From positions 1,426,001 to 1,490,000 of the forward strand of contig JAPEHQ010000002.1 of the NCBI GenBank assembly GCA_027405735.1: DNA of 64,000 nt, written 5' to 3'. The stretch's first letter is position 1, and each line of letters begins with the position of its first letter. Source of the DNA: Mucor racemosus. Lineage: Eukaryota; Mucoromycota; Mucoromycetes; Mucorales; Mucoraceae. The notes below the pieces were generated by a model, which saw only the letters and a program-made list of their open reading frames with translations, was not told where the DNA came from and did no database searches. Below, in pieces: positions 48,769 to 62,309 of the stretch. The translations under genes were made by a program, and so were the position numbers.

Positions 48769-48776
48769 TATATATA
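48769..48776 (-). promoter_or_regulatory. Putative TATA box of the PDR transporter
   Basis: On the minus strand CTATATATAAG sits about 165 nt upstream of the ATG at 48603. The leader between them is A/T-homopolymer rich. Confidence 0.45.
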
Positions 48777-50440
48777 GTTTTTTTTTTTTTTTGATTTAAA
48801 CATGCTAAATTTTTCTCGGGTAAATTTTGAAGGGCCTGAACGATTCTACCATTTTGATCTTCCGTATTAAAAAAGAACCTATGCGGTAAAACCATTCAAC
48901 TAATTACTGCAAGTAGCACAAAGTTACATCACTGGCATTTAAAATGATATCTTTCAAATATGAAATGATTACAAATTGTATATTTTTATGAACAATCTTC
49001 TGTAGTAAAATGAGAAAAACAATAGTTTTTTTTCTCTCTGTCAAAAACCATGTTTAGATTTCCAGAGAAAAAAAACCTTCTAGATGAATGAATAAAAGGA
49101 TCTCACTACGCAAAAAACATCTCCGTTTAAATGATTTTGCTAATAGAGCTGCAACTATTTATTTAAACGGCTGAAACAGCGAGTAAAAGGAGAGTCTATA
49201 TTGCATTTGCTAGACGGTAAAATTATTCACCATTTTGTTCTTTTTTCATCATAATGCATAATATCATTGGATACCATACGGAGTAGAGGTAAATATCTGA
49301 ATCAGTATTGATGAGACGCCTAATTTTAATTTGTTCAAATATAACTTTTTATATATATACAAATGTTTTAATCTCTTGCTATTCAAATAAATGATATCCA
49401 GATTACTATATCACCGTAAAGTCGGTCGGTAGAGTGTCGGATAACCCCGACCCCGTTTCCTAAATTGAAAATGGATCAATAACCAATTTTTATACAAAAC
49501 CCGATTTGATTAATAATATTCAATCATAATATGAGTTTTGGCAAATGTATCTATATAGGTTTTGGTGAAAACATAGCTAAACTGATTTCGTTTTCAAGTC
49601 GTTGAATTTTACGAGAAAATTGATAAATATAGAATAATGAAACTGAAAAGGTGGACCTATTGTGACACACAGAGAATACAAACAACATTTTGTTAAATTA
49701 TTTGATCTCTCCGCATCAAATTCATCCCAAATTCTATTGTTGCATTACGGAACGAGGCTTTAATAAACATTTGAAGATCGAAAACATTTCATAGATAATG
49801 CATTTATTTTCGTCTTCTTTTAAACTGTCAACTTTTTATTTATTTTTAAAGTTTTCTACTGATCCAAATCACTCTATAAAATCATGATGCATACATGCTT
49901 ACAAGTGAAAAAAAAAATAGATAAGGTTTATTTATATGCCGGATGATAATTCTACCTATCGAACATTCAACATATGGCCAAAAAAGCAGTAGAAATATTC
50001 TTTAATGCTGGAAGACGAGACAAAAAAAAAAACAAAAAGTAATAAGCACATTCAGAATTTTAATATTAATACAAGATATATTAGATATCCATGTATTTTT
50101 CTGTTTTTATATATTGTGTATTTATGCTTATCAAATACAGATTGGTATTTTTTTTTTTTTTCAATACCGAAATTTCAGAAAAACGTGTATGTATCGAAAA
50201 CACGAGCATGCATTTTATCCTGAAAGTTACTCAAAGAGATCCTCAGGTTCCTTTTTATCAACCCACACTTAAATTGTTCTTCCATCCAGCACTTCAAAAG
50301 AGGCATCTTGAAACGGAGATCCTGTTTGCTTGGCAAATCCATTGGATCATGTCAAAAAATAAAACCTTTTTAAGCTTACCCGGATCAATAAAAATTCCTT
50401 AACAAAGTAAAAAAGTGGCGGATGAACTATTATTTTATTA
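48777..50440. other. Intergenic region
   Basis: Promoter side of the PDR gene and 3' flank of the ABCF gene. A frame at about 50200-50400 on + (QRDPQVPFYQPTLKLFFHP) has less biased composition than its surroundings but matches no family and lacks splice or promoter support. GTCGGTCGGTAGAGTGTCGG...CCGACC near 49420-49454 can fold into a hairpin. Confidence 0.45.
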
Positions 50441-53114
50441 TCACAACAACCTGTTTTGCTTCTTTACAGTACGTAGTACGGAAGCAACATATGCATCAAT
50501 ACCCTTTTCCCATTTCTTGACGATGCCTTGTTTAATAGTAAAAACTTCTCTTTGAATAGGCTCTTCCTCTTGGTCAGATTCACTGCCATCTGTCTCAGGT
50601 TCCAGAACTTGTTTCAGGAACCAGACATCGTGACTAACGACAATCAAGGCACCCGAGAAATCAGCTAATGCATCAACCAACATTTCAACTGTACCCATAT
50701 CCAAATGATTAGTAATTTCATCCAAAACTAATACATGAGGTTTTTCATATAAAATTATGGCAAATGCAATACGATTACGTTGACCACCACTTAAAGACCG
50801 AATTTTGCGTAAAACAAGTTTACCGGAAACACCAATAGTACCAAAATGAGCACGACATTCATGCTCTGACATTGTAGGATATTGTTTCATCATACTCTCT
50901 ACAGGTGAAAGATCTAGATCGAGCTGATCTACAACATGCTGAGAAAAGTAACCCACTTTTAACAAAGTATGACGATATACTTCCCCTTGTGTTGGCTGTG
51001 TCTTACCAGTTAACATGTTGAGTAACGTAGATTTACCACATCCGTTAGGTCCAATAAAGGCAATTCTGGCATTTGGCTCAATGTTGATTGAAAACTTTTC
51101 AATGACACTCTTGGATGATCCCTTGTATTTAAATGATGCTTCGCTCATACGGAATGCAGGGCCATTATAACGTAATTGGCTAGGTTGAGGAATCTTGATG
51201 GAAGCTGTCTTGACACCTTGTTCAACTTCAATACTAACACGTGCATTCAAGTGAAAACCAGCTCGATAACTTTGCTTGAATCGTTTACCATCTTCAGTCT
51301 TTTCCATACCCAATCGATCCAATTTCTTTTGTCTTGATTTGACCATACCATGTCGTTTATCATCTCCTGTTGATTTAGCTTGTTGAAGGTTGTGTTCAAT
51401 ACTGGCCTGAATCTTTTTACGTTTCTTTTCAGTATTCTGTTAAGGAGGATTTGGTTAATTATCAACATATTTTCATAACACAGCAACACCAAAAAAAACT
51501 TACGTCGAGCATAGTTTGCTTACGAATACGTTGTTCTTCAGTATTAGCCTCCCAGTCTTGATAATTACCAGGATGGTATTTAAGTTGCTTGTCTTTTAAA
51601 ATGATAGTTTCTTCAGTAACATTGTTCAAAAACTCACGATCATGGGAAACAACCACAACAATCATATCATTAGTATCATTAATAATATATTCTTGCAACC
51701 ACAAAATAGCAGGCAAATCCAAATGATTGGTAGGTTCATCCAAAAGTAAAATGTCGGGTTTCATAAATAAACTCTTTGCAAGGGCAATACGCATACGCCA
51801 ACCACCAGAGAAAGTTGAAATTAATGATACAGATTGTGTTTCGCTAAAGCCAAGACCCTTGAGAAGTTTTTGAGCACGATTCTTGCATTCTTCTTGATCT
51901 ACTAATTCAACACGTTCAAAGACTTGGGCAATTACTTCATTCACCATGTCTGCAGTAACATATTTTTGAGGATTTTGTTTGCAGAAATCACTATACTCCT
52001 TTTCCATTTTAACAAGTTCTTTACGAGCTTCACGGCCTCTTAAACCAGAGCGTTTGATAGCTAATCGATTAGCGTCATCTAGTCTGTCTTTGATACGAGA
52101 TTGCATGATGCTGAAAACAACAGTATTTAATTCTTGATTTGCTTTGGAATTTTGCTTGCTAGTAGGAGCAGCATCGCCAATAACAGCACGAAGAACTAGA
52201 TTCAGATAACACTATATGAGTAAATATACATTGAATGGGTTTATAATTTCGCATTACCTTCGTATTCTCGAACAGCGATTGCGGCTTTTTGATCTGCATT
52301 TAAGACTTCTTGTACCACAGTAGTATTTTCATCAAAATCTTCCAATTGAGAAATATGAAGAATATTCAAATTTTGAGGCAAACCCACCAAGATATTATCA
52401 GCTAAACATTTCATCAAAACAGATTTGCCAACACCATTTTGGCCTACTAACCCATAGCGAGTCAATGCCTTTAATTTCAAATGTGCATCCACCAACAGAT
52501 CCAATTGATTAACGGATATTTGTACACCAGGAAGATCGATTTCTTTATTTAATGTCTCTAAAGTTTCTGTGTGAAATCTACTTTGTTGTGAAATTGCGAC
52601 GATATTGGGTTCATCGTCTTCAGATGATGCTGCTGCTGCTGCTGCTTTGCCACGAACACCTCGCTTCCCCGCACGCTTTGCTCCAGTAACTCGTTTCTTT
52701 GTTGTAGATTGTTTATCTTCTTCCTCATCACCATCATCATCTTTTGACTATGTAATATATGCATATTTAATTAGATGTCAGATCTCATAAATCAAATAAT
52801 GTAAAAATTACGTCTTCTCGAGCTGCTTTCTCTTTTTTATTACTGTTATTGATCAAAACAGGACCATCATCAGCAGTTGTAGACTTTGTTGCTTTATCAT
52901 TGAATAAATCATTGGAAAATAATGCTTTATAGAAATTATTCCTCGCCTTGTCGTTAATATTGGCATCCATCAAGAAAGTTTCTGTTGATTCGCGTACTTC
53001 GTCATGATCAGTGAGTGTCATATCGCCCAACATACCGCCAATATATTCCAACGAATCTTCATCCAATTTTATTTTGAATTGATTTAATTGATCATTAAAT
53101 TGTTGAGAGGCCAT
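50441..53114 (-). CDS. ABCF-family soluble twin-ABC ATPase (translation or ribosome biogenesis)
   Basis: Exons 52812-53114, 52258-52747, 51504-52195 and 50441-51436, with introns of 64, 62 and 67 nt; 826 aa. No membrane spans. The N-terminal ~100 aa resembles the helical leader of GCN20/ABCF3-type proteins; a Lys-rich, Ala-run linker (KRAGKRGVRGKAAAAAASS) follows. ABC1: GQNGVGKSVLMK near 199, FSGGWRMRIALAKSL near 390, LLLDEPTNHLDLPA, VSHDREFLN. ABC2: GPNGCGKSTLLNML near 626, LSGGQRNRIAFA, LVLDEITNHLD (Ile in place of the usual Pro) and VSHDVWFL. ABCF proteins bind the ribosome. This one resembles a fungal group with DEIT in ABC2 rather than GCN20 itself; the exact orthologue is unsure. Confidence 0.88.
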
Positions 53115-53779
53115 TCTTGTTAAATTTTTCAAAATTAACTTTTTTGGATCTGTTGCGAAAAAGATTGTTTCTTTTTATTTGATGTATGATTTTTGCTGCG
53201 GTAAATGGCATTAACATAAATTACCTGCCGCAGCAAAAATAATAGATTTTCAAGAAGTTGTGCGCTGTTTAAAGATGCAATACTTGAGGGATGAATCTTT
53301 CAGCCACGGATTTAACCTTACTTGTTTGGGTGGGGTCACTCAATTTGAAAATATTTTGTATTCTGTAATTGGTATATCATTGCATTACTAGAGCTATATC
53401 GAGCGGGTGATTTTATGCCCGGATTTTAATCATATTTGATATTTGTCGTGCAATTTTTAACTATTCTAGACGTGGAAATCTAAATCTTATCTACGTATGA
53501 CTAGATAAACCTCGCTAATTAAATGCTGTCTACCTTGAAGTGTATTCATATGCAACAAGTTCAACATGGAGTACATGCTGCATTTGTATATCTCAAACTT
53601 GTGCTCGTTTCACTCCTAAAAAATATTACACTACTCCAAAGACCAAAAGGAAAGTTAATTCTCAACATTTGTCATGTACTCTTCGAAACCAGAGCGCTCC
53701 ACATTTTTTTAATTAACCTTACGCATACCAAAGCATTTTCAGGATATTGCAAAATGCGTATAGTTTGATCACAGTATGC
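53115..53779. other. Promoter side of the ABCF gene
   Basis: AT-rich, no coding frame of note. TGCTGCGG (53193-53200) and CCGCAGCAAAAA (53228-53239) form an inverted pair about 30 nt apart, upstream of the ABCF start. Confidence 0.45.
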
Positions 53780-54878
53780 CACTTGTCCCTGAAAATATTT
53801 TATATCGCGAAAGATTCAAATACGTTCAAAATTCACTTAAAAACTGGGTTCCATTTTTCAACCCTGCTCTACTGATTTTTTTCACTAAATAACACCAAGA
53901 AAAAATTATATGTCAATGTACCTAAGATGGTCAACTTTAATTCAAAAACGAGTATCCAAAAATATCCTATTTTTTCCAGTTGGTATAGCTCTTTTAGTGC
54001 TAATGTTTCAAATTTTTACACGTATTTCACTGCTAAAAATCAAAGACTTTGTGCCTTAATATCTCTACAAAAAATTAAGCTATGTTAACACTTTTTAATT
54101 AATTAATAATAAAACTTACTTGTTTTGAAGCACTCTATAACATATCTAAGTTTGAAAAAATTCTGAACATTTATTTTTTTCATTTTTTTGACACTTTTGT
54201 AGTAGATTTAAAATATTCGCTAAATTAAGGAGCATTTCTTGTACACTCATGTCATTAATCTCGTTGAGCTCTCACGGATTCAATTTGGTTTTTTTCAAAA
54301 TATTCATTTTTCGTGGAGATATCCTCAAAAATGTGTACAAAGAGACACTCTTCTTTCTAGCTTCAATTTTTCCCTTGTATACCCTCATCCCAAATTCTGA
54401 ATTTGAAAAAAAAATTGGTAAAAATCTGGTTTTCTCTACGGAAAATGCAGCTAGAATGTTCAGCAATGGCTCATTCGATCGATAATTGTTTTGCACATTA
54501 TTTTAATTACTTATGTTTGAAATATGTTTATGGAAAGTGATGTATATCTTCAGAAAACCTCTGAAATTTCAATTGCATTTTGCGCAAACTTTTACGTAAA
54601 ATATTTTTTTGATGTTTATTTAGGTGGATGCAGAATTCAAAACTGTACAAAAATTATTTAATACGCTAGGTCGACTTACTTTGGTGTTCATGAACATTTA
54701 AACGATTTTGCTTTTTGAATCATTTTTCATTCATTTTTTCAAATCAATTTTGGAACCCTGTTACTATAAGGTTTAAGCTGTGATAAGAACTATTATTTTG
54801 ATTATCCCGACAAAAAATTAATATTTTTTGCTAAAACAAAAAATGCAGAGCAGTTTTCAGTTGGATCTATCTTAGCTG
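53780..54878 (+). repeat. Family-1 ~1.1 kb repeat, copy C
   Basis: Same order and orientation as copy A: CACTAAATAACACCAAG, ACTTGTTTTGAAGC, TTTTCGTGGAGATATCCTC, TACCCTCATCCCAAATTCTG, TTTCAATTGCATTTTGCGC and AAAAAATGCAGAGCAG. The conserved minus-strand frame (54272-54496) is cut by an in-frame TGA after KTKLNP. Beyond it the coding pattern (ELNEINDM...EMLLNLANIL) is still legible. Confidence 0.8.
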
Positions 54879-55714
54879 TAAGAGAAAAGATTAGTTTTAA
54901 CAACTCTTCTGTAGAAAGTGCTTCGCAATTCATCCTTAGTGGTTTAAATTTTCACGACAATCCAACTGCGGCCTCTTAAAAACTTAATTGGAAGGTAATA
55001 TATATCATTATATATCAATACGCAAACTAATATTTTAGTGTACTCAGTCCATTCTGAAATCTTATCCCAAAGAGCGAATGTTCGATCTTCATGCTAAATA
55101 ATGAGAATCTAATAGTCTTTCTTTAGATCTAGTGCAACGGACAATTCAAAGAGCATTTTTCAAAACACGTACTGTATAATACTCTCAACAATAATGGCAC
55201 AATGTTGAACAATAAGTTCAATGGGATGTTATTGCTCATGAGAGCCCTTCATTATTTACAGGTAATGGCTAATTAGTCGGGTCGTGTGCTCTGTAAAATA
55301 ACTATCTTTAAAGCCAGATCAGCTTCAGATAGGAAGCATACGCACAGTAGAGCTATTTTATTACTATTAATACATTCTTATTTACTGAGTTAATTTTCAG
55401 GTCCTTGATTAGACAAAAAGTGGAAACGGTTATTCAGAACAAAGTGAAAAAAGCAGCCTAGGTAAAAGCAGCCAAGATTAAAGCAGCTAAGGTGATAAAG
55501 ATTGAATTGACATTAAGTTTCCATCCGACTTGAGCAAGAATTATCACCTGCTCGTTAATGAAGACAACTAACATATCAACCAACAGCAAACTGGACATGA
55601 AATCAATGTTAACCTCTGGATGTACAACATAAAAGAATCAGATGAAGTTTGTGTGACCAATGACGAGTTGAGAACATTTAGAAGTGTCTTCCCCCTCAAA
55701 CTTCGGCCCTGTTG
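54879..55714. other. Gene-free stretch
   Basis: No frame, RNA gene or paired repeat is recognised. A short run of AAAGCAGCC / AAAGCAGCCAAG / AAAGCAGCTAAG units at about 55450-55490 is a degenerate triplicated word. Confidence 0.4.
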
Positions 55715-56245
55715 TATTCCACCTAGTATCATACGTTATCCCCTTCTACAGTATCAATACACCTCACAATTTATTGACTACGACTTGTATTGAAGTGCAA
55801 AGTCTTGACATCGGATATAAGAAACTCCTAGCGTACCAAGTTTAATCCAGTAATTATCAAAAACGCTTGGACCTCAATTATGACACCATATGATTTTATC
55901 CCAGCGGTTAACCAACCAAGCAGCTATCAAATCAACATCCAAGCACATTTAGCGCAGCATTAAAACAAGACAACTCACAAGCTCTGCAAGAACGGTTAAA
56001 TTATGATTGATATATTTCAATCCATATACTACTATCAAACAGATCTAGTGGTTCAATAGTGACTTAAATTACGTCTCAGGATCTCAATGTCAAATCAATA
56101 TACAGTAAAAGTACATACTTTTATATCTAAATAAACAATATCTTGTCTTTATTATTATATCATTGAAGAAATGATTCATTATTCATTCTCTTTTAATGAT
56201 ATTTTTTTTTAAAGTATTATTTATCAAACCTACAAATATACGACA
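55715..56245 (+). repeat. Degenerate repeat, compact relative of 15245-16510
   Basis: Matches the three outer blocks of the proximal copy without its two extra segments. It ends with AATAAACAATATCTTGTC, a polyadenylation-like region suggesting an LTR. No coding capacity. Confidence 0.6.
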
Positions 56246-57704
56246 ACGCTAAGCCTGTATGTGCAGAGTTATAGATTCTGTCCATGTGCATAACATTAAT
56301 CCCATGTGTACATAATAATAGAATTGCCCATAATCATATCATTATCCCTATAGTAAAATCTGACCATGAGCATAATGAGCTCATTGTATGAACACAAATT
56401 GATTTGTACATGAGCATCGTGCTGTTCTCATCAAAGTTTCATTCCATTTTTTACTGGAATGCGTTTTTAAATTACATTTGCTTTTATTAATATAGGTTAT
56501 ATATAGATAATAATACAATTCGATACGTTGTTGATGTAAAGCAATACATGCAAGAACCAATATATTTACGATTATTATCATTTGTAAATATGTTTATATG
56601 TAGCTATAATGCTTACAGCAACAATGGTTTTTTCTCAAGCATAAACTTAAATAACACATACTGCTTAGGTTTATATGCAAACCAAATCTAAGATTATAGA
56701 TGTTACTTTATCACACATAAAATTTAAGCAAATTAACTGCAATGATCTGTAATTTTGGACTAACAACAAAGGTGGATAATGCGCTTATAGATAATTATTT
56801 TTGAGATTATAAATTGGCGATCACTGGATTGATGAAGGTTAGTGTTTTTATTTGGAAATTAGATATTTATTAATGAATAAATAAAAGTAATGGGAATGTA
56901 ACAAGATAGATAAATCTACAAGGGAACATGTAATGATTTCCTTGCAGTATTTATATAAGAAATGAGGCAAGGTTTTGCATGAATGAAACTGAAATGTTTG
57001 ACTCATTACATTAACCTTCTTTAAACTTACTATTTTAGTTTACAATTGTCAGCTGTAAAAAGATTTTTTTTCAAGCATAGCTACGATCAAAACTATGGTC
57101 AATAGGCAAGACATCAGATTATTCTTTTTTTTTGTGTTTCTATATCATTTGAAATTTTATCATTTTTCTGAAATATTTTGTGGGTTTGTAGCCAGTTCTA
57201 GCTTTTCATTGAGTAGGTATACATATATATTATTATTAATTGCTGCCTTCGATTTGATCTAGTATTCAGGAAATACGTCCAACAATACAGTAGTAAATAA
57301 TGATATTTGATCTTAGAAAGCGGTTAAATAAAATATCAGTCGACTCTAATAACATAGACTGCTACCTATATTAAAAACATTAGTCCCTTATATTAGCATG
57401 CGTATTTAGATAAAAGAAAAGAATACCAGCTTGATAGTCTGATGTGCCTTATCAAACGGTGAATATATCCTTGGAATATGAAAATAAAAAGAAAGAAACA
57501 ACAGATGTATAAAAGGATTTTCAAGGCTTTACATTATTTAGCGCGTTTAAAATCCTGCTAATAAATTACACATTTCAACCAATGTAAAAGCAGCAGCACT
57601 ACAGCGCCTGAACTATAAACTAGTAAGCAAAATAGGTAATATCTGTTACTATAATAGAGACATAAAATTTTTCACTAGAAAAACCGTCTGTCATAATATA
57701 CAGT
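56246..57704. other. Gene-free stretch
   Basis: AT-rich with short frames only. TGTGCATAA/ATGTGTACATAATAA-type words recur at 56280-56370, but no larger repeat was recognised. Confidence 0.4.
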
Positions 57705-58640
57705 ACATTCATTAAAAAATTGCAAAAGCGAGCCCTTAGAGCGACGCCGTAATTGAGCATAGCAAGATTGGACAGCTAAGTCTCTTATACTATGGTATAT
57801 CTAAGTATTAAATAAAAAGGCGTTTCTTTTTTTTTAACTTTTTTTATATTTAACCATGTCTGGTCTGAAAATTCAGTTTTTGTAGCGGACATTTTCGGGG
57901 CTCATTTTACCCTTACCAACACTCATGATTTTTATTAAAAAACAGAAAAATCAAATTTTGATACCAAAATCAACGTTTAAATATACTACATTGTGAGAGA
58001 AAATTGTAGCTATAACTAATACACATTTTATAAAAGCTTAATATTAAATGTTAAGTAATAAAACTTTGTACTTTTGCCCCAAAAACAAATTTTCGATTAG
58101 AGGATTTTCATGTATTATATTGTAATAAAAAAGTTTGTTATTTTTTACTAAGCAAATAGAGCGCTAAATTCTGTATATGTGTATATTTTTTGTTTTTATA
58201 ATTAGTAGTATAATTAACTCTAAATCATCAAAATCAAAAAAAAAATTTAAAAAACGTCAAAATTAATGATCTGGACAAGAATAATTTTTTAAACTAATAT
58301 TCCGCTTATAAGCCTTGTAAGTCTTAAAAATAAGAGATTTTATGATACTCGAGAGCTTTTTCAAGGATTTATGATGCTGTATCCTCCACTTGATTCAAGC
58401 TTGTTACTGTAAATATTTATATATGTTAATATTGTATGGTAATTTATTTGATAATAATATAGTCTTACTTGATAATTATTGCGCTAGAGATGATTTACAT
58501 ACATTGAGTTTTAGTCCTCCTACCTCTCCAATATTATAAACATAAACATGACCATCGCTGGAACCTATTGCCGCCTTTTTACCACCCTCTTTGTCCCAAG
58601 CCAATTTATTCAATGCTTTACCAGAACAAACTTACTTTTG
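57705..58640 (-). repeat. Family-2 repeat with WD40 exon fragment, copy 2 (inverted)
   Basis: Reverse complement of copy 1: one terminal block (57705-57790, GCGACGCCGTAATTGAGC), about 700 bp of body, then the WD40 fragment at its far end. Only one terminal block is present, whereas copy 1 has two. Confidence 0.75.
58524..58625 (-). pseudogene. WD40 exon fragment, like the C-terminal repeat of dynein intermediate chain
   Basis: 34 open codons: SGKALNKLAWDKEGG, then KKAAIGSSDGHVYVYNIGE, followed by a donor-like GTAGGAGG. The ALN-hydrophobic-x-W...G...D/EG-VYVYNIGE pattern recalls the final WD repeat of cytoplasmic dynein intermediate chains, from memory. No neighbouring exons are present, so it is an isolated fragment. 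Confidence 0.5.
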
Positions 58641-59948
58641 ACTTATAAAAATTGATTTATTAGTAAAATCAATTAATAACAAGCGAATAAGTAATAATTA
58701 TGGCTGCAGTAAATGACGATGTTATTTACTAAAATAAAAAAAAAATATAAAAATAAAAGCAGTAGAAATACAATTATAATCAGCTAAAGTTTTTATTACA
58801 AAAGATTTCTGAAGAGTTAAAATAATTGAAAAGTATGAGGGTATTTATAGTGATTTGGAGAACTTGGATACCATCAGACTTGAATGGATGTATATTTAGT
58901 AATCTTCCAGTTTTGAGTACATGGTTATTGATTTGATATTTTAAGGGGTAAATTGTGTAGAGCATTGACCATAAGGGATTGTATGTCAAATGTGACAATA
59001 TCGACCTTTTGGGAAATGGTTGTTTTGTTTATTTCTGTTATATCTATTTTATGTAACCTTGATTTTTAAGGGGTAGTTTTTATATGCTTGAATCTTATTT
59101 ATATTGATAGTGCAACTTCAGTATAGATGAGCAGTTGACTAAATTGATATCTTTGTTTATTATTATTATTGATTTGGATAGAATCCTGTTTTGATATATA
59201 TATCATTTGTGTAATTGATTGCGCCGTGATCAAGGGTGTTATCATCTACACGACATGTATGGTTCAAAAGAGTATTTCATATTTTTAGCATGCGTTTGTT
59301 ATTGTGTTCAATTGAAGCGTTTGTTTATTATCGTTGTTTACATTTCAAGTGGCATCATATTTTATGAGAGACACTTGGAATTTAAGTTGTTTTATTTTTA
59401 TCAAGCGTTTTTAGTATGTAATTCCACTGCAATATATTTATAAAGAGTGCCAGATCACTTGGATTGGTATTCATAATAGAGATTGTATTCAAATTGTTCT
59501 CAATAAAAATACGCAGCAGTAACCTATAGGTGTATGTTGGCGATGGGTTTTTCGATACACAGTAGGTTGTGGTTTGTGGAAGTTGTTGTTTGCAGTCAGC
59601 ATGCCACATATGCGCACCTAATCGCATATAAAATTGGAACTTCTTATTAGGATCGAAGTTCGCCGAGATAGGTTTTTTGTTATCGGTTTTTTACAGCTGC
59701 AAAAATAGATTTCAGATGGCTTTCAAATGGTTTTTGAACGGCTTTGCCTAATATTGAGTCGAATTGCGAGAAGTCTTTACAAAAAATGCACGTTGTCCCT
59801 CTATGGACCATTGATATTTGTCCGAAAATAGAAGAGTTAATACCAGAATACAAGTACATCACTGGCCTAACATGATCGACCAAAATGAGACCTAGAATCG
59901 ATTGTGAGACATTCAGCATCTAAATTGTTATGAGTTGTTAATTTGTTG
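58641..59948. other. Gene-poor stretch with two minus-strand frames of unknown status
   Basis: Frames at 59680-59919 (79 aa, MLNVSQSILGLILVDHVRP...) and 59382-59627 (81 aa, MRLGAHMWHADCKQQLP...) lie close together on the minus strand and have mixed, protein-like composition. They match no family I know and could be a decayed gene. ATTGATTT/AAATCAAT at 58653-58676 is an inverted repeat. Confidence 0.3.
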
Positions 59949-61110
59949 TATTCACAAGGTAGATTCAACTGAAAGCTATCTTGTATTTTTTGTTCCAGCG
60001 AAAAATATTGATTTTTCGTCGAGATAATCAAAATAATTGTTCATATTACAGCTTAACATTTATCATAGCTGGATTCCAAAATTGATTTGTGAAATCGATC
60101 AGAAAATGATGAAAAAAACAAAATCGTTTAATTGTTCATGAGCTGCAAAATAAGTAGATCTAGCGTATTAAATATTTTCTGTAGAGTTTTGGATTCTGCA
60201 TCTATCTAAACAAAATTCAGATAAAATTTTTACATAAAATTTTGTGTAAAATGCAATTGAAATTTTGGAGGTTTTTTAAAGATACACATCACTTTTTATA
60301 AGCATATTTTAAATATAAAAAATTGAGATGATGCGCAGAAACATTAGCTATTGATCTAGCTATTGTTGAATTATTTAGCTACACTTTTCATAGAGAAAAC
60401 AAGATTTTTGTCAATTTTTTTTCAAATTCAGAATTTGGGATGAGGGTATATAAAGGAAAAATTGAAGCTAGAAATGAAAGTATCTCTTGTACACATTTTT
60501 GAGGATATCTCCACGAAAAATCAATATTTTAAAAAAAACTAAATTGGATCCGAGAGAGCTAAACAAGCTTGATGACATGGATGTAAAAGAAATGCTGCTC
60601 AATTTAGCGAATATTTTGAAATCTACTACAAAAGTGTCAAAAAAATGAAAAAAATAAAAGTATTCAAAATTGTTTCAAACTTAGATATGTTATAGAGTGC
60701 TTTAAAACAAGTAAGTTTTATTATTAAAAAGTGTTAACATAGCCTACTTTTTTGTAGAGATATGGAGGCTCAAAGTTTTCAGTTTTTAGTAGTGAAATAC
60801 GCGTAAAAATCTTAAACATTAGCACTAAAAGAGCTATACCAACTGCAAAAAGTAGGATATTTTTGGATACTTGTTTTTGGATTAAAGTTGAACATCTCGG
60901 GTACATTGACATATAATTTTTGCTTGGTGTTATTTAGTGAAAAAAAAAAGTAGAGCAGGGATGAAAAGTGAGACCCAGTTTTTGAGGTAAAAGTAGTAAA
61001 TTCTACCTTTTTTTAAGTCTTTCTCAAAAAATAAATTAATTTAGAAGCAGGTAGCATAATAAAACCAATTCATATTAATTGTGTACTATCTAAGATATGC
61101 TCTGAAAGTT
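59949..61110 (-). repeat. Family-1 ~1.1 kb repeat, copy D (inverted)
   Basis: Shares the left edge TATTCACAAGGTAG and right landmarks GGTGTTATTTAGTG and GAGACCCAGTTTTTGAGG with copy B. The conserved frame is present (FLRISPRKINILKKTKL, EMLLNLANILKST) but shifted upstream by a one-base deletion near 60485. Confidence 0.8.
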
Positions 61111-61532
61111 TTTCAGTATGAAGTTAATTATCAAAAAGAGACCAAAATTTAATTTTGTAGACTGAAAACTACGAAAATTAGTTTTTATGCATAGCAGATT
61201 GACTTGTAGAAGGAATTTGCTAAACCTGCTGCAATTCATGTATGAAAAAGTAATGACGAATATATAACCCCTCAAATAGATACATGTGTATTATTGGAAG
61301 CAGAGGATTTAATCTACTAATTGCATTTGTATAAAATTTATAATACCTCAGATAAACAAATAAAATTTACAGACCTGAAATATGCAAAAAAAAAATACCC
61401 CAAAAATTACAGCTGTATATGGTTTATTTTTTATAAATATAATCTGCACTAATGTATGCATTAAGTTAAAGAGCTGCCGAAAAATATCATTACATGAGAA
61501 AGAAAAAAGTTATACAAATTGAAGAGATCAAG

Positions 61533-61589
<57 letters not shown>

Positions 61590-61590
61590 G
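61533..61590. repeat. (TTG)n microsatellite, about 19 units
   Basis: Uninterrupted TTG triplets in non-coding DNA between copy D and the MIR gene. The surrounding 61111-62309 shows no gene. Confidence 0.95.
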
Positions 61591-62309
61591 GTAAGTAGCT
61601 GCCAGCAAATGTGCCTTTTTTCCAACATTCTTCATCAATGTACAATTTTTAAAAATTGCGACATATTAAAGTTTTAAAATGCGACAAAGTTTTGAGAAAA
61701 GGTGTACATCATAAAAGTGTTCAAATTAAAGCTTAATTTAGCACAATTGTTTAAAGAAAAATGCTTATGACATTGGAACATAATATTAAATGCATTCAAA
61801 CAGAAATATTGCAATCTGCTATCCTCAATTTTCTTAGGAAATCGTTTAAAACTGTCCTCATGAAGTTTGAGTTACAAATACCAGGTTAAACGGATAAACA
61901 TCTCGTTTCTTAACCTGAAAGAGGAACATATGACGTGCATAATTTCTATGTTTACAAATTTACAGCGATTTGCGTGGTAATATATCAGATACTCGTGCCT
62001 ATAACAGCCTAAATACCCAGGTTTTAGCAACATTTGAATTTACATATCTAGTAATGCTTTAATTTGGTGAGTTTAAACGATAATAAGCTTTCCTTTGAAA
62101 TGCATAAAATAGGTATAGAAGTGGTTAAATTTGAACAAATGAATAGACAAGCAGTGTGTTTTGAATAATCAGAAAGAGATATTTATCTTTATTTCAAAAT
62201 AATAATAATGAAAACAGTGTTTATATGTATTTATATACAAATGTTAATGTTGTTATACGACAATGTAGCAAGATGCAAGTTACATGACGTTATATATTTA
62301 TTAGACATC

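Noticed and set aside
61533..61590. TTG triplet run as a possible poly-Gln or poly-Leu coding repeat
   Set aside because: No open frame with protein-like flanks crosses it on either strand, so it is a non-coding microsatellite.
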